A stretch of 64,000 nucleotides of DNA from Actinomadura_E scrupuli. GTDB taxonomy: Bacteria; Actinomycetota; Actinomycetes; Streptosporangiales; Streptosporangiaceae. The first letter of the stretch is position 1, and every line of letters starts with the position of its first letter. This document shows, piece after piece, positions 48,834-58,800 of this stretch. The position numbers were made by a program, and so were the translations under genes. The notes under the pieces are model-generated. The model searched no databases, had not been told where the DNA came from, and was given only the letters and a program-made list of their open reading frames with translations. The stretch spans positions 124,001 to 188,000 of the forward strand of contig NZ_JBPCCU010000008.1 of assembly GCF_050971785.1 (NCBI RefSeq), written 5' to 3'.

Positions 48834-51670
48834 GCCCCCAGCACAACGAAAGGAGCCCAGTGCCGAGCCGAGGCGAACGGCGCCTCTCCCGGGTCGAAGG
48901 AGCCCAACCAGCCACGCAGGCGCGGTGATCGCACATATGGCAGGTCCAGAATCTCGCCCGCCGTCGCCCCGCGCAGCCAGCGCTGAGACTCCCGCAGGGC
49001 GCGGGGCGGCTCACCGGCGGCGATCCGTCCCCCGCTGACGTCCAGCCTGGCGTAGAAGTCGCCCATCAGCACCGCCGCCGCGGCGTCGGAGACCCGCCAC
49101 AACGTCCCGATGACGGCGCCGGCCCCCGCGCACGCCAACGCCGCCGGAAGGCCGATCACCTGATCGGGGGAGCTGGGATCGATCACCGCGCTCTCGCACG
49201 ACGACAGCACGACCAGGCGTGCCGCCCCCAGCCGGGGCGGGTGCTCGGCCATCAACTCGCCGATCGACAGGGCCCCGTCGGCCAGGTGCAGGCCGGACTC
49301 GTAGGGCCGCCGTGGGTCATAGTCGCTGTGGCAGGCGAAGTGGATCAGTCCCGCCCGCCCGGCCTTCTCCAGAACGTTCGCCTTCGTCGCCGCCACCCCG
49401 GTGACCAGGGTGGCCTCGGACTGTATCGCCCGGATCGCCCGCACCTCGTCCTCGGCGGCGACCAGATCGGTTCCCGGGTCACTGACCGCCACCATCGGCA
49501 CGACAGGGCGAGCCGGGATCGCGGCGTCCTGGGGCCGGTCGACCAGCGCGTAGTCGACCACGCAGGCGTCGATCAGCCGCCGCTGCCACCCGTCGCGCCG
49601 TACCTGGATCAGGTGCAGCGGTAGCAATCCGAGCGGCCCGCAGGGGACCAGCGTCACCGCCGTCGCCGGGCCGACCGCCTCACCCATCGCCTCGGCGAAC
49701 GAGGCGCCCAACACCTCCACCGCGTCGATGAGCCGCCCCGCCTCCACGGTGACCGCGGGCGATTTCCGGTCCAGTCCAAGGGCCGCCATCACGTCGTCAT
49801 CGGTGACACCCTCCACCGAGACGGCCGTCGCCACGGGGCCGTCCCCGCGATCGTCGGCTGAGATCACCATGCTGCCCATCGCGGTGCTGAGCAGGAACAT
49901 CGTGCGCTGCCCTGGCCGCAGCCGTACCGACGCCGGCGGTGTCAGGAAGTCGGCGTGGCCCGGGAGCCCGCGGATCCTGGCCGTGGACTCCTCGAGGGCC
50001 GCCGTGGCGGCATGTGCCTCCTCGGCCAGGCTCCGCAGCAGGATGTCGTCGCTGCCTGAAGCCCGATCCCGCACTTCCACCGCTCTGATGCGCGCGGCCG
50101 CCTCGAGGTAGGACCGGTGCGCGGCCGGGTCCTCGGCCGCCACACGTTCCAGCTCGACGAGATCCCGTTCCAGTACCTCGCCGAGCAGCCGGGCGCGCGC
50201 CGCCTGGAGCATGGCGACCGCGTCCAGCGCCTTCCCGGCCCGGGCCAGGGCGTAGGCGGCGTTGTGCCGGACGGGCACGGTCGCCGCGAGCTCCATGCCC
50301 CGCGACCGGAACAACAGCATGGCCCGATAGTTGAGTTCCAGCCGGTCGACTGCGCTCACGTAGGCGTCCGCCGCGTCGGCCCACCGGCCGAGCAGAGCCT
50401 GGACGCGCCCCAGCCGGTCGCAGACCGCCCACGACGTCCGCGGATCGTCCCAGGCCTCCTCCTTGAGCGCCTCCAGCCGCTGGACCAGCTCCACCAACTC
50501 GTCTGGCCGGGCGGGTCGCCGCCCACGCGTGGCCAGCGCGGTCAACTCCAGTACCAAGGTCACGCGATCCCGCACCGCCGCCGGGACACCGTCCAGCTCC
50601 GCCAGTCCCTCCCGGAGCAGTCGGCCTGCCTCCGCCTGATCCGTGTCCCGCAGTGCGGCGGCCAGCATGGTCTGGGTCCGCACCTTCGTCAGGCTCTGGA
50701 CGCCCGAATACCCGTCCAGGATCTTCCGCAGGAACTCGACCTGCCGATCGGTGTCGCCCAGCTCTCCGTACACCATCGACATGTTCCGGTACAGGCCCCC
50801 CAGACTGCCCGTGCCGAATCGTCCCCGTGCGTTCTCGTACACTCGGCGGGCCCGCTCGAGGTGGGTCAGTGCCCGTTCTGGCTCGTCCCGCCTGAACCAG
50901 ATCATCCCGATGGACACCTGCGTCTGCGCCCACCGCCCAGGCCGCTGCTCCTCGGTCTCGGCCGTGGCCACTCGCTCATAGCACTCCAGCGCCCGTGCGA
51001 GGTTGACCTCGTAGTCGCCACGTGGCCGCACGGTGTAGCTCTCACCGAGGTTGTGCAGCACGTTGCACCACAGCTCGGACCCGACCTCACCGCCCAACCG
51101 GTCCGACGCCTCTTCCAGCAACGCGATCGCCCGGTCGATGCGCTCGGCACGCGATCCGGTGAACCCGCCCATACAGATGATCGCCAGCGTCTGCCGGGCG
51201 GTGGCGAAGAGTGCCGGAGGCACCCCGTCGCGGGTGAGCTCCACGGCCCGCTCCCCGTGGCGGATGGCCAGCGGCTCGTACAGGTGAATGGGCCCGACCG
51301 CGTTGCCCTCCTGGTAAGTCCGGGCCAGCGCCTCGTGCGCCATCGCGAGCAACGAGTCGGCGCCACTGCCGCGCAGCTCCATGACCGCCCTGTTCAGCTC
51401 TCCGATGGCCCGCTGCACGTCCCAGATCAGCTCCGGCCGGTGCGCCCCGTTGTACATGGGCCCCGTCAGCCCGTTCGCCAGCCAGATCCGCACGCAGGCC
51501 CGTACCGTGAGCTCGGCCCGCCGGTGCTCCATCTGCCTCAGGTACCGCTCGGCGAGCGCCACGATCCGTTCGGCCGCCCCCTGATCGTGCTCCGGGTTTC
51601 CCTGCCGGGCGAACAGCTCGATGACCCCGCCCAGCTGCCACGGCAGCTCCCCGCCCCCGTCCGAAGTCAC
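48830..51670 (-). CDS. TPR-CHAT caspase-like protease (second system)
   Basis: The protein has 946 residues. A long helical TPR region covers residues 20-560 (HLERARRVYENARGRFGTGSLGGLYRNMSMVYGELGDTDRQVEFLRKILDGY and others). The C-terminal CHAT domain has the catalytic His near 781 in HFACHSD and Cys near 824 in VVLSSCESAVID, followed by GLPAALACAGAGAVIGTLWRVSDAAAAVLMGDFY. It is unlike the 41793 protein in the TPR part, so this is a separate system rather than a recent copy. It is first in a two-gene leftward operon with the TPR protein. Both catalytic residues are kept. Confidence 0.92.
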   Translation of the reverse strand: MTSDGGGELPWQLGGVIELFARQGNPEHDQGAAERIVALAERYLRQMEHRRAELTVRACVRIWLANGLTGPMYNGAHRPELIWDVQRAIGELNRAVMELRGSGADSLLAMAHEALARTYQEGNAVGPIHLYEPLAIRHGERAVELTRDGVPPALFATARQTLAIICMGGFTGSRAERIDRAIALLEEASDRLGGEVGSELWCNVLHNLGESYTVRPRGDYEVNLARALECYERVATAETEEQRPGRWAQTQVSIGMIWFRRDEPERALTHLERARRVYENARGRFGTGSLGGLYRNMSMVYGELGDTDRQVEFLRKILDGYSGVQSLTKVRTQTMLAAALRDTDQAEAGRLLREGLAELDGVPAAVRDRVTLVLELTALATRGRRPARPDELVELVQRLEALKEEAWDDPRTSWAVCDRLGRVQALLGRWADAADAYVSAVDRLELNYRAMLLFRSRGMELAATVPVRHNAAYALARAGKALDAVAMLQAARARLLGEVLERDLVELERVAAEDPAAHRSYLEAAARIRAVEVRDRASGSDDILLRSLAEEAHAATAALEESTARIRGLPGHADFLTPPASVRLRPGQRTMFLLSTAMGSMVISADDRGDGPVATAVSVEGVTDDDVMAALGLDRKSPAVTVEAGRLIDAVEVLGASFAEAMGEAVGPATAVTLVPCGPLGLLPLHLIQVRRDGWQRRLIDACVVDYALVDRPQDAAIPARPVVPMVAVSDPGTDLVAAEDEVRAIRAIQSEATLVTGVAATKANVLEKAGRAGLIHFACHSDYDPRRPYESGLHLADGALSIGELMAEHPPRLGAARLVVLSSCESAVIDPSSPDQVIGLPAALACAGAGAVIGTLWRVSDAAAAVLMGDFYARLDVSGGRIAAGEPPRALRESQRWLRGATAGEILDLPYVRSPRLRGWLGSFDPGEAPFASARHWAPFVVLGA

Positions 51671-51887
51671 GCTGCGATGCTAGGACGCGCGAAACCCGAG
51701 TTGCTTCGGTTCGGTGGAAATTGTCGCGCGTCGGCGTGGTCGGGCGGTGGGCGCCGAGGCGACCGGGCCGGCCGTCAAGCCCGCCCGCCTCACCTTCGTA
51801 CTCCGGTCCTGCGTCCGCAGCGCGGAGCAGGGGAATGGACGTGAACGTCAGGACGCATCCACCGCCGTAGTCCGAGAGGGGGCCGTC

Positions 51888-53252
51888 ATGGCGATCGCCG
51901 ACCCGATGCCCGTGTTGACCGAGGCCGAACAGGCCGCCAGGCTCGCCGTTCTGGCGGAGAGCGGGAGCCGGATCCTCGTCGGCTCCGTCGTCGACATGGC
52001 CGGCGTGGCGCGGGCCAAGACCGTGCCGGTGCGCCGCGCGGCCTCCTTCCACGTCGCCGGCATGGGCGCCGCGCCGACCTGGAACGTGTTCTGCATCGAC
52101 AACGCCATCGCCTTCACCGACCGGCTCGGGGTGGTCGGCGATCTGCGCCTGCGCGCCGACCTGACCGGGCTCCGCGTGCTCGGCGACGGTTACGCGTGGG
52201 CTCCGGCGGAGTTCTTCGACCAGGAGGGCGCACCGGCGGCGGGCTGCGCGCGGGGGCGTCTGCGCGGCCTGCAGGCGCGGGCGGAGGCGGCAGGGCTCGG
52301 CGTGCTGGTCGGCGGCGAACTGGAGTTCGTGCTCACCGGCGCGGACGGTGAGGCCCTGCGCGGCGGGCGCTGGCAGGCCTACGGCCTCGGCTCGGTTTTC
52401 GAGGCCGAAGCGGTTCTGGTGGACCTGCTCGGCGCCCTGGAGCAGGCCGGGCTCGCGGTGGAGCAGCTGCACGCCGAGTACGGCGCCGGGCAGTACGAGC
52501 TGTCCCTCGGCCCGGCCGCCCCGATCGAGGCCGCCGATCAGGTGGTCCTCGCCCGGCTTGTGATCGGGCGGGTGGCCCGGCGGCACGGCCTGCGGGCCTC
52601 CTTCTCGCCCCTGCCGTTCCACGACGGCGCCGGCAACGGCGCACACCAGCACCTGTCACTGCGTGAGCGGGATGCGCCGCTGCTGTCCGGCGGGTCCGGG
52701 CCCTGGGGCCTGACCGCGCAGGGCGAGGCCGCACTGGCCGGCATCGTGACGGGGCTGCCCGAACTGCTGGGGGTGTTCGCGGGGTCGGTGCTGTCGGCAT
52801 CACGACTGCAGCCGGGTCACTGGTCGGGGGCCTTCGCCTGCTGGGGGCTGGAGAACCGTGAGGCGGCCGTACGGTTCTGTGCCGCGACCGCCGGGAACCC
52901 GCACGGCGCCAGCATCGAGCTGAAGTGCGCCGACCCGTCGGCCAACCCGTACCTCGCCGTCGCCGCGCTGCTCGGCCTGGCCCTCGACGGCATGGCGCGG
53001 TCGGTGGCCCTGCCGGCGGAGGTACGGGACGACCCCGCCGCCCTGCAGGGGACGCCCGGCCGGCCCGAACGGCTCCCCGGCACCCAGGCGGCGACACTTG
53101 ACGCGCTGAGCGCCTCGGCGCTCGCCCGGCGCATCCTCGGCGAAGAGATCGTCGAGGCGCTCCTGGCCGTACGCAGGCACGAGCAGCGCGTCTACGCCGA
53201 CAGCAAGCTCGACGAACTCGCCGAACGGTTCCGGTACGCCTGGTCGTGCTGA
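51888..53252 (+). CDS. Glutamine synthetase-like ligase
   Basis: The protein has 454 residues; ATG at 51888 follows GAGAGGGGG. GS catalytic-domain blocks are GGELEFVLTG (metal Glu), LHAEYGAGQYELSLGPA (metal Glu pair), GNGAHQHLSL (metal His), ENREAAVRFC and ASIELKCADPSANPYLAVAALL. The adenylylation site and true GlnA signature are missing, so it is probably a gamma-glutamyl-amine ligase (polyamine, ethanolamine or similar) rather than an ammonia-assimilating GS. An amidohydrolase gene follows after 51 bases. Fused GS + amidohydrolase occurs in fungal FluG. Confidence 0.9.
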   Translation: MAIADPMPVLTEAEQAARLAVLAESGSRILVGSVVDMAGVARAKTVPVRRAASFHVAGMGAAPTWNVFCIDNAIAFTDRLGVVGDLRLRADLTGLRVLGDGYAWAPAEFFDQEGAPAAGCARGRLRGLQARAEAAGLGVLVGGELEFVLTGADGEALRGGRWQAYGLGSVFEAEAVLVDLLGALEQAGLAVEQLHAEYGAGQYELSLGPAAPIEAADQVVLARLVIGRVARRHGLRASFSPLPFHDGAGNGAHQHLSLRERDAPLLSGGSGPWGLTAQGEAALAGIVTGLPELLGVFAGSVLSASRLQPGHWSGAFACWGLENREAAVRFCAATAGNPHGASIELKCADPSANPYLAVAALLGLALDGMARSVALPAEVRDDPAALQGTPGRPERLPGTQAATLDALSASALARRILGEEIVEALLAVRRHEQRVYADSKLDELAERFRYAWSC

Positions 53253-53303
53253 CCGCACCGGCTCCGCCGCCGAGCCCTGTCCGAGCAGCGAAGGAGGGTC
53301 GCG

Positions 53304-54470
53304 ATGGGATCGGTCCCCGGGGACGGCACGGGCGGCGGCGTGAGGGACGCGCTGCGTGCGGCGGTGGCGGAGCTGCAGCTCGTGGATCACCACGTCCACG
53401 GGGCCTTCCACGCGCCCGTGACGCGCGCCCGCTTCGAGGAGTCCATCAACGAGGGATCGCCGGATCCGATTCCGGGCTGGATGACGCAGTTCGACTCACA
53501 GCTCGGCTTCGCCATCCGCCGCTGGTGCGCACCCTTGCTGGACCTGCCCGAACATGCGCCGGCCGATGACTACTGGGCCCGGCGCGCGGAACTGGGGGAG
53601 CGGGAGGTCGCCGGGCGCCTGCTGCCGGCCGCCGGCGTGAGCGACTGGCTCGTCGATACCGGGTATCTCGGCGGCGACCTCCTCGATCCGTCCGGGCTGG
53701 CCGCCGTCTCCGGTGGCCGGGCCCACGAGATCGTCCGGCTCGAGGCGCTCGCGGAGTCCCTCGCGGCCGGCGGCATCTCCGGGGCCGGCTACGCGGACGC
53801 CTTCCGGGACCTGCTGCGGGCGGCGGGCAGGACGGCCGCCGGTGTCAAGACCGTGGTCGCCTACCGCACCGGGTTCGACATCGACTGGACCCCGCCGGCC
53901 CCGGCGGAGGTCACGGCGTCGGCGGACCGGTGGCTCTCCGGCGCCGGGCCCGGCCCCCGGCTGACCGACCCGACCCTGCTGCGGTTCGGGATCCACAGCG
54001 CCGTGGACCTGGGCCTGCCGATCCAGATCCATGTGGGTTACGGCGACCGGGACCTGGATCTGCACAGAGCCGACCCGATGCTGCTGCTCGGCCTGCTGCG
54101 CCGGCCCGAGGTGGCCGCCGTACCGATCATGCTGCTGCACTGCTATCCCTACCACCGCCAGGCCGGATACCTGGCGCAGTCGTTCCCCAACGTCCACCTC
54201 GACGTGGGCCTCGTGCTGAACCACATGGGGGCCCGCGCCACGGCCGTGGTCGCCGAGTCGCTGGAGCTGGCGCCGTTCGCCAAGGTCCTCTACTCGTCCG
54301 ATGCCTGCGGACCCGCCGAACTCCACTACCTGGGCGCACGGCTCTGGCGACACGCGATCACCGGCATCGCCGGCGGCTGGGTATCGGCGGGGGACTGGTC
54401 GGCCGCCGACGCCGAGCGGGTCATCACCATGATCGGCAGGGACAACGCACGGCGCGTCTACCACCTCTGA
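53304..54470 (+). CDS. Amidohydrolase family protein (FluG N-terminal-like)
   Basis: The protein has 388 residues with ATG after GAAGGAGG. LVDHHVHGAFH near residue 29 gives the first metal-binding HxH. LPIQIHVGYGDRDLDLHRADPMLLLGLL near 235 gives the central His, PIMLLHCYPYHRQAGYLA the next His, and VLYSSDACGPAELHYLG the final Asp. This is the amidohydrolase 2 type (TIM barrel). It is cotranscribed with the GS-like ligase and might hydrolyse the gamma-glutamyl product or process the same amine. Confidence 0.9.
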   Translation: MGSVPGDGTGGGVRDALRAAVAELQLVDHHVHGAFHAPVTRARFEESINEGSPDPIPGWMTQFDSQLGFAIRRWCAPLLDLPEHAPADDYWARRAELGEREVAGRLLPAAGVSDWLVDTGYLGGDLLDPSGLAAVSGGRAHEIVRLEALAESLAAGGISGAGYADAFRDLLRAAGRTAAGVKTVVAYRTGFDIDWTPPAPAEVTASADRWLSGAGPGPRLTDPTLLRFGIHSAVDLGLPIQIHVGYGDRDLDLHRADPMLLLGLLRRPEVAAVPIMLLHCYPYHRQAGYLAQSFPNVHLDVGLVLNHMGARATAVVAESLELAPFAKVLYSSDACGPAELHYLGARLWRHAITGIAGGWVSAGDWSAADAERVITMIGRDNARRVYHL

Positions 54471-54547
54471 ATCCGGATACGTCCCGGTTCGGCCGTGATG
54501 ACCGCGCGGGCCGGGGCGGTCATGAACCCTTCCACCGCTCCTGGGGC

Positions 54548-54568
54548 GGGCCCCGGAGGCCGGGGCCC
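54548..54568. terminator. Hairpin between convergent genes
   Basis: GGGCCCCGG-AGG-CCGGGGCCC is a perfect 9-bp stem. It sits between the amidohydrolase stop (54470) and the stop of the leftward secreted-protein gene (54590), and may end both transcripts. Confidence 0.7.
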
Positions 54569-54589
54569 GGCTCGCACCCCGGCCGACGG

Positions 54590-55492
54590 TCAGCCGACGC
54601 AGCCAGGAATGGTGTTCAAGGGATTGCAGTTGTTGGGGATGTTGTCGCGGACAGCGGAATTCTGAATGATGACATTGGTGTTGCCGGTGGCGATTCCGCC
54701 GCCATTGGATCCCTTGTTCTCCTTGACCAGGACGCGATCGAGCGTGGTGGTTCCCAGGTTGGAGAGGCCTCCTCCGAGGCCGCCGGAAATGTTGTGGTCC
54801 ACGGTGGTCTGAATGAGATGCGACACGCCGCTCGACTGGGTGTTGAGTGCGCCTCCGTTGATCGGCGCGCTGTTGCCGGCAAAGATGCTCTTGAACACCG
54901 TCAGCGTGCCCGAGTTGATGATTCCGCCGCCTCCGACACTCGTCGTCGAGTTCGCGTTGAGCAGGCTGAGGGAGATCGTCGCGGTGGCGCCCGCGTTGTT
55001 GCCGAACGCGCCACCGTTGCCCGCGCGGTTGCCGCCGAAAGTGGTCTGCTCCAGGACCACGGTGCCCGCGTTGAGGATCCCACCGCCGATCCCCGTCGTG
55101 CTTCCGTTGAGGATGGAGATCCCCCGGGCGCGGAGCGTCCCCCCGGAGGCGACCTCCAGGATACGGAAGTCGGTGGCAGCGGCCGGATCGCGCCTGATCG
55201 TCGTGCCCGGCCCGCCCACCAGGGTGACGTCGCCCGTGATGATCGGCAGCGCGTCGCCGGGGACGGTCGCGGCGGTGTAGTTGTAGACGCAGTTCGGCGA
55301 GAGAACGAGCCTGGCGGCTCCGATCCCGTTGGCCGTCTGGATCGCCGTCACGAGCGCGCCCGAGCTGCACGAGACTTTCACGATCTTCACCAGGCCGGGC
55401 AACGCCTGTGCCGACGGCGGCACCGCGCCCAGCGCGACCGCCGCGAGCACGGTGGCCCCTATGCCACCGGTGATTCTAGGAAGAGAGCCCAT
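54590..55492 (-). CDS. Secreted right-handed beta-helix repeat protein
   Basis: The protein has 300 residues from ATG at 55492, preceded by GGGGCGG. A Sec signal peptide is clear (GIGATVLAAVALGAVPPSAQA, cleavage near residue 31). Parallel beta-helix rungs follow, with GGGI/GGAL turns spaced about 22-25 residues apart (GIGGGILNAGTVVLEQTTFGGNRAGNGGAF, GGGGIINSGTLTVFKSIFAGNSAPINGGAL, GGLGGGLSNLGTTTLDRVLVKENKGSNGGGI). This resembles pectate-lyase or polymorphic outer-membrane repeats. The end has NNCNPLNTIPGC, a disulphide cap. No catalytic residues were identified. It is probably a cell-surface or adhesive protein. Confidence 0.85.
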   Translation of the reverse strand: MGSLPRITGGIGATVLAAVALGAVPPSAQALPGLVKIVKVSCSSGALVTAIQTANGIGAARLVLSPNCVYNYTAATVPGDALPIITGDVTLVGGPGTTIRRDPAAATDFRILEVASGGTLRARGISILNGSTTGIGGGILNAGTVVLEQTTFGGNRAGNGGAFGNNAGATATISLSLLNANSTTSVGGGGIINSGTLTVFKSIFAGNSAPINGGALNTQSSGVSHLIQTTVDHNISGGLGGGLSNLGTTTLDRVLVKENKGSNGGGIATGNTNVIIQNSAVRDNIPNNCNPLNTIPGCVG

Positions 55493-55820
55493 CAGGCCGC
55501 CCCTATGCAAAAATGGACATTTGTCCTGTCGGTAGCGAATACCCCATCGGCATCGCCGACAATAGAGAAACATGCCCGGGCTTATCACGTGCCCGGGGAG
55601 CATCGCGTGTTCGGAAGAGTTGACCTAGACTTGCAGACGTCTTTCATGGCCACTCGAGGCACATTTCACGCGCGAGGTCGCCCTCCCGTTCGGCGGACCT
55701 CGCCTGGCCGTATATGTGCCGCGTACCTCCGGCATCGGGGGTGATGACGTATTAGCTGGAAATCGGTCCGCACTGCCCTGGCCGGCGGTGGGAAATCGAC
55801 GGAGAACTGCGCGCGGGACC
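55493..55820. other. 328-bp gene-free stretch
   Basis: It lies between the start of the secreted-protein gene and the stop of the WD40 kinase gene, both on the minus strand. It is moderately AT-richer than its surroundings between 55500 and 55640, fitting a promoter for the leftward gene (TATTCGCTACCGACAGGAC-type sequence on the minus strand). No gene or RNA was recognised. Confidence 0.5.
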
Positions 55821-58800
55821 CTAGACGAGGCCGGCGACCCGCCGTATCCGTATGGTCCGGTCCGTGCCGCCGCTGGCCAGGAGCCTGCCGTCCGGGCTGA
55901 ACGTCACCGCCCGGACCCCCTCCGTGTGATCGGTCAGGGTGGCGAGCGCCCGTCCGGTGGCCGGATCCCACAGGCGCACGGTGCCGTCCTCGCCGGCGCT
56001 GGCCAGCAGTGCGCCGTCCGGGCTGAACGCCAGGGCCATGACGTCGTCGGTGTGTCCGAGGAGGGTGCCGCCGGCCGCCACGGCGTACGGATCCCAGAGC
56101 CGTACGGTGCCGTCCCAGCCGCAACTGGCGAGCCGGGTGCCGTCCGGGCTGAACACCACCGACGTGACCGGCCGGGTGTGCCCGTGGAGTCTGCCGCCGG
56201 GGCGGCCGGTGGCCGGATCCCAGAGCCTGACGTCGTCGCCGATTCCGCCACTGGCCAGGAGCGTGCCGTCCGGGCTGAACGCCACCGAGAAGACACGGTA
56301 GGGGTGGGCCGCGAAGCTCGTGACGAGCCGTCTGGTGACGGGGTTCCAGATCTTGACGTGCCCGTCGCCTCCGCCGCTGGCCAGGAGCCTTCCGTCAGGG
56401 CTGAAGGTCACCGAGTCGGCGTGGTCGGTGTGACTGATGCTCGCCGCGACGGTCCCTAGGTGCCGGAGGCGTCCGGCGAGCGAAGGTCTGCCCATCACGG
56501 CGGTGGCACGTCCACCGGCCAGATCCCACAGCCACACGTTGCCGTCCCAGTTCCCGCTGGCCAGGAGGCCGCCGTCGGGACTGAACCGCAGTTCGTGGAA
56601 GTAACCGACCGCGTACTGCTCGGTCAGGGCCCCGAGAGGACGCCCGGTGGCCGGATCCCACCACCGGATCGCGAAATCCACACCGGCGCTGACCAGCATG
56701 GCACCGTCAGGGCTGAACGCCAACGCCTCGATCAGGCCGCCATGGGTGGCGGTGATGACGTCCCCGTCCTCGATCACCGGGCCGGATCCGGTGAGTCCCG
56801 GGGAGGTGAACGGCCTCTCCTCCGCGAGCCGTGCACCCGCGTGCGCCTGCCAGTACTCCAGGTCCTCGTCGATCGCCAGGGTCTCGGGGTGATCGCGGCC
56901 CAGCACCCGTGAGCAGTCGGCCACCAGCTCCGCGTGTTCCGACACGGCCCGCGCCACGTCCCCGGCCGCCCCATGCCAGTACGCCAGCCTGCGCCGGACG
57001 AGCAGCGTCTCGGCATGGTCGGGGCCCAGCACCCGCGTGCAGTCGGCCAGCAGGTCCTCGAGGATGGTCACGGCCCGCGCCGCGTCACCCGACCTCCCCA
57101 CCGCGCCCGCGAGGGCCCGCCGGACGAAACGGGTGTCGGGATGTTCGGCACCGAGCACCCGCGTGCAGTCGGCCAGCAGGTCCGTGTAGTCGGCCGCCGC
57201 GCCCGCCGTGTCGCCCTCCCGTAACCGCGCGGACGCCAGATCGCGCCGTACGCGCAGCGTGGCGTCGTCATCGGCGTCGAGCGCGGACAGGAAGTCGGCC
57301 AGCAGTTCCGTGTAGACCGCGACCGCGCCGCCGCCGGTCGTCCGGCCCGCCTTCAGGCCCCAGTAGACGACGGCGTGCCGGGTCCTCAGGGTGTCGGCGT
57401 GCTCAGGGCCCTGCACCCGCTGCCGATGGGCGAGCAGGTCCTCGAACATGGCCAGTGCGCCCGCCGGGTCGCGCCCGTCGACGCCGCGGTGGTAGGCGAG
57501 CCGGAACCGGGCCTCGAGCGTCCTCGAGTGATCGGAGCCGAGCCTCCGCGCACAGTCGAGGACCGCCTGTTTCAGCGCGACCTCCTCCTCCGCCGGCTTC
57601 GCGTGGTGGCGGCGTGACACCGCCCACGGTCGTACGGATGCGGGCGCCCCGACGTCGATCGCCCATGTTCGTACGGCTCCGTCACCGTCACCTGCCACCA
57701 GGAGGCGGCCGTCGGGGCCGAAGGCCACCGTCGTGACCTCGGAGTCGGGTCCGGTCAGCGTGGTGACCGCCTGGCCGGTGACGGGGTCCCACAGCCGTAC
57801 GGTGCCGTCCTTGCCGCCGCTGGCCAGGAGCGTGCCGTCGGGACTGAACGCCAACGCCGTGACGTCGTCGGTGTGACCGGCCAGGACGGCGGCGGTCTCC
57901 CCGGCGGGCACATTCCACAACCACACGGAGTGCTCACCGCCACCCCCGGCGAGGAGGGCTCCGCCGGGGCTGAAGGCCAGCGCGCCGACCGGCGCGTCAT
58001 GGCCGGTGAGCGTGGCGAGGGTCTCCCCGGTGACCGCATCCCACAGCCGCACGACGCCGCCCACGCCCGCGCTGGCCAGCCGCGCGCCGTCGAGGTCGAA
58101 CACCACGACGTCGACGTAGCTGGTGTGGCCGGTGAGCGTGGCGACATCCCGTCCGGTGACCGGATCCCACAGCCGCACGGTGCCGTACCGGCTCCCGGTG
58201 GCCAGCAGCGCGCAGCCGGGGGCCAGGGCCGCACTGGTCACCTGGTCGGTGTGGCTCAGCATGGAGGCGTCGACCTGATCGGCGGCCGGATCCCACACGT
58301 ACACGGCGTTCTTCCGGCTGCCGCAGGCCAGCAGCTCGCCGTCAGGGTCGAACGCCAGGACGCCGGCGGGGACGGAGTGCGCACCGCGTCCGGCGGCCCC
58401 GCGTCCGGTGGCGGTGTCCCACAACCGGATCTTGCCGTCCGAGGCGGCGGTGGCCAGCAGGGTCCCGTCGGGGCCGAACGCCAGCGCCGTGACGCCGCCC
58501 TTGTGGCCCCTGAGGGTGCCAACGAGCGTCGCGGTGACCTTCTCGTTCCGTAGCAGGGCGCCGAACGTACGGGCCACCGCGGCGGCGTCCCCGGGACGTT
58601 CGTCCGGGGCCTTGGCCAGCAGGCCGCGCAGGTACCGGTCGAGGTACTCGGGAATCTTCGGACGGAGCGACCGCGCGCTCGGCGGGTCGGCGACGAGGTG
58701 CATCGCCATGAGGGCGAGGGGGTCGTCGGTGGGGAACGGCGTCCGGCCGGTGAGGAGCTCGAACAGGGTGCAGCCGAGGGCGTACAGGTCGGCGCGGCCA

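Noticed and set aside
53496..55370. 624-codon minus-strand open frame across amidohydrolase and beta-helix genes
   Set aside because: Crosses a terminator and two well-supported genes; repetitive Arg/Gln/His composition from frame-shifted beta-helix repeats.
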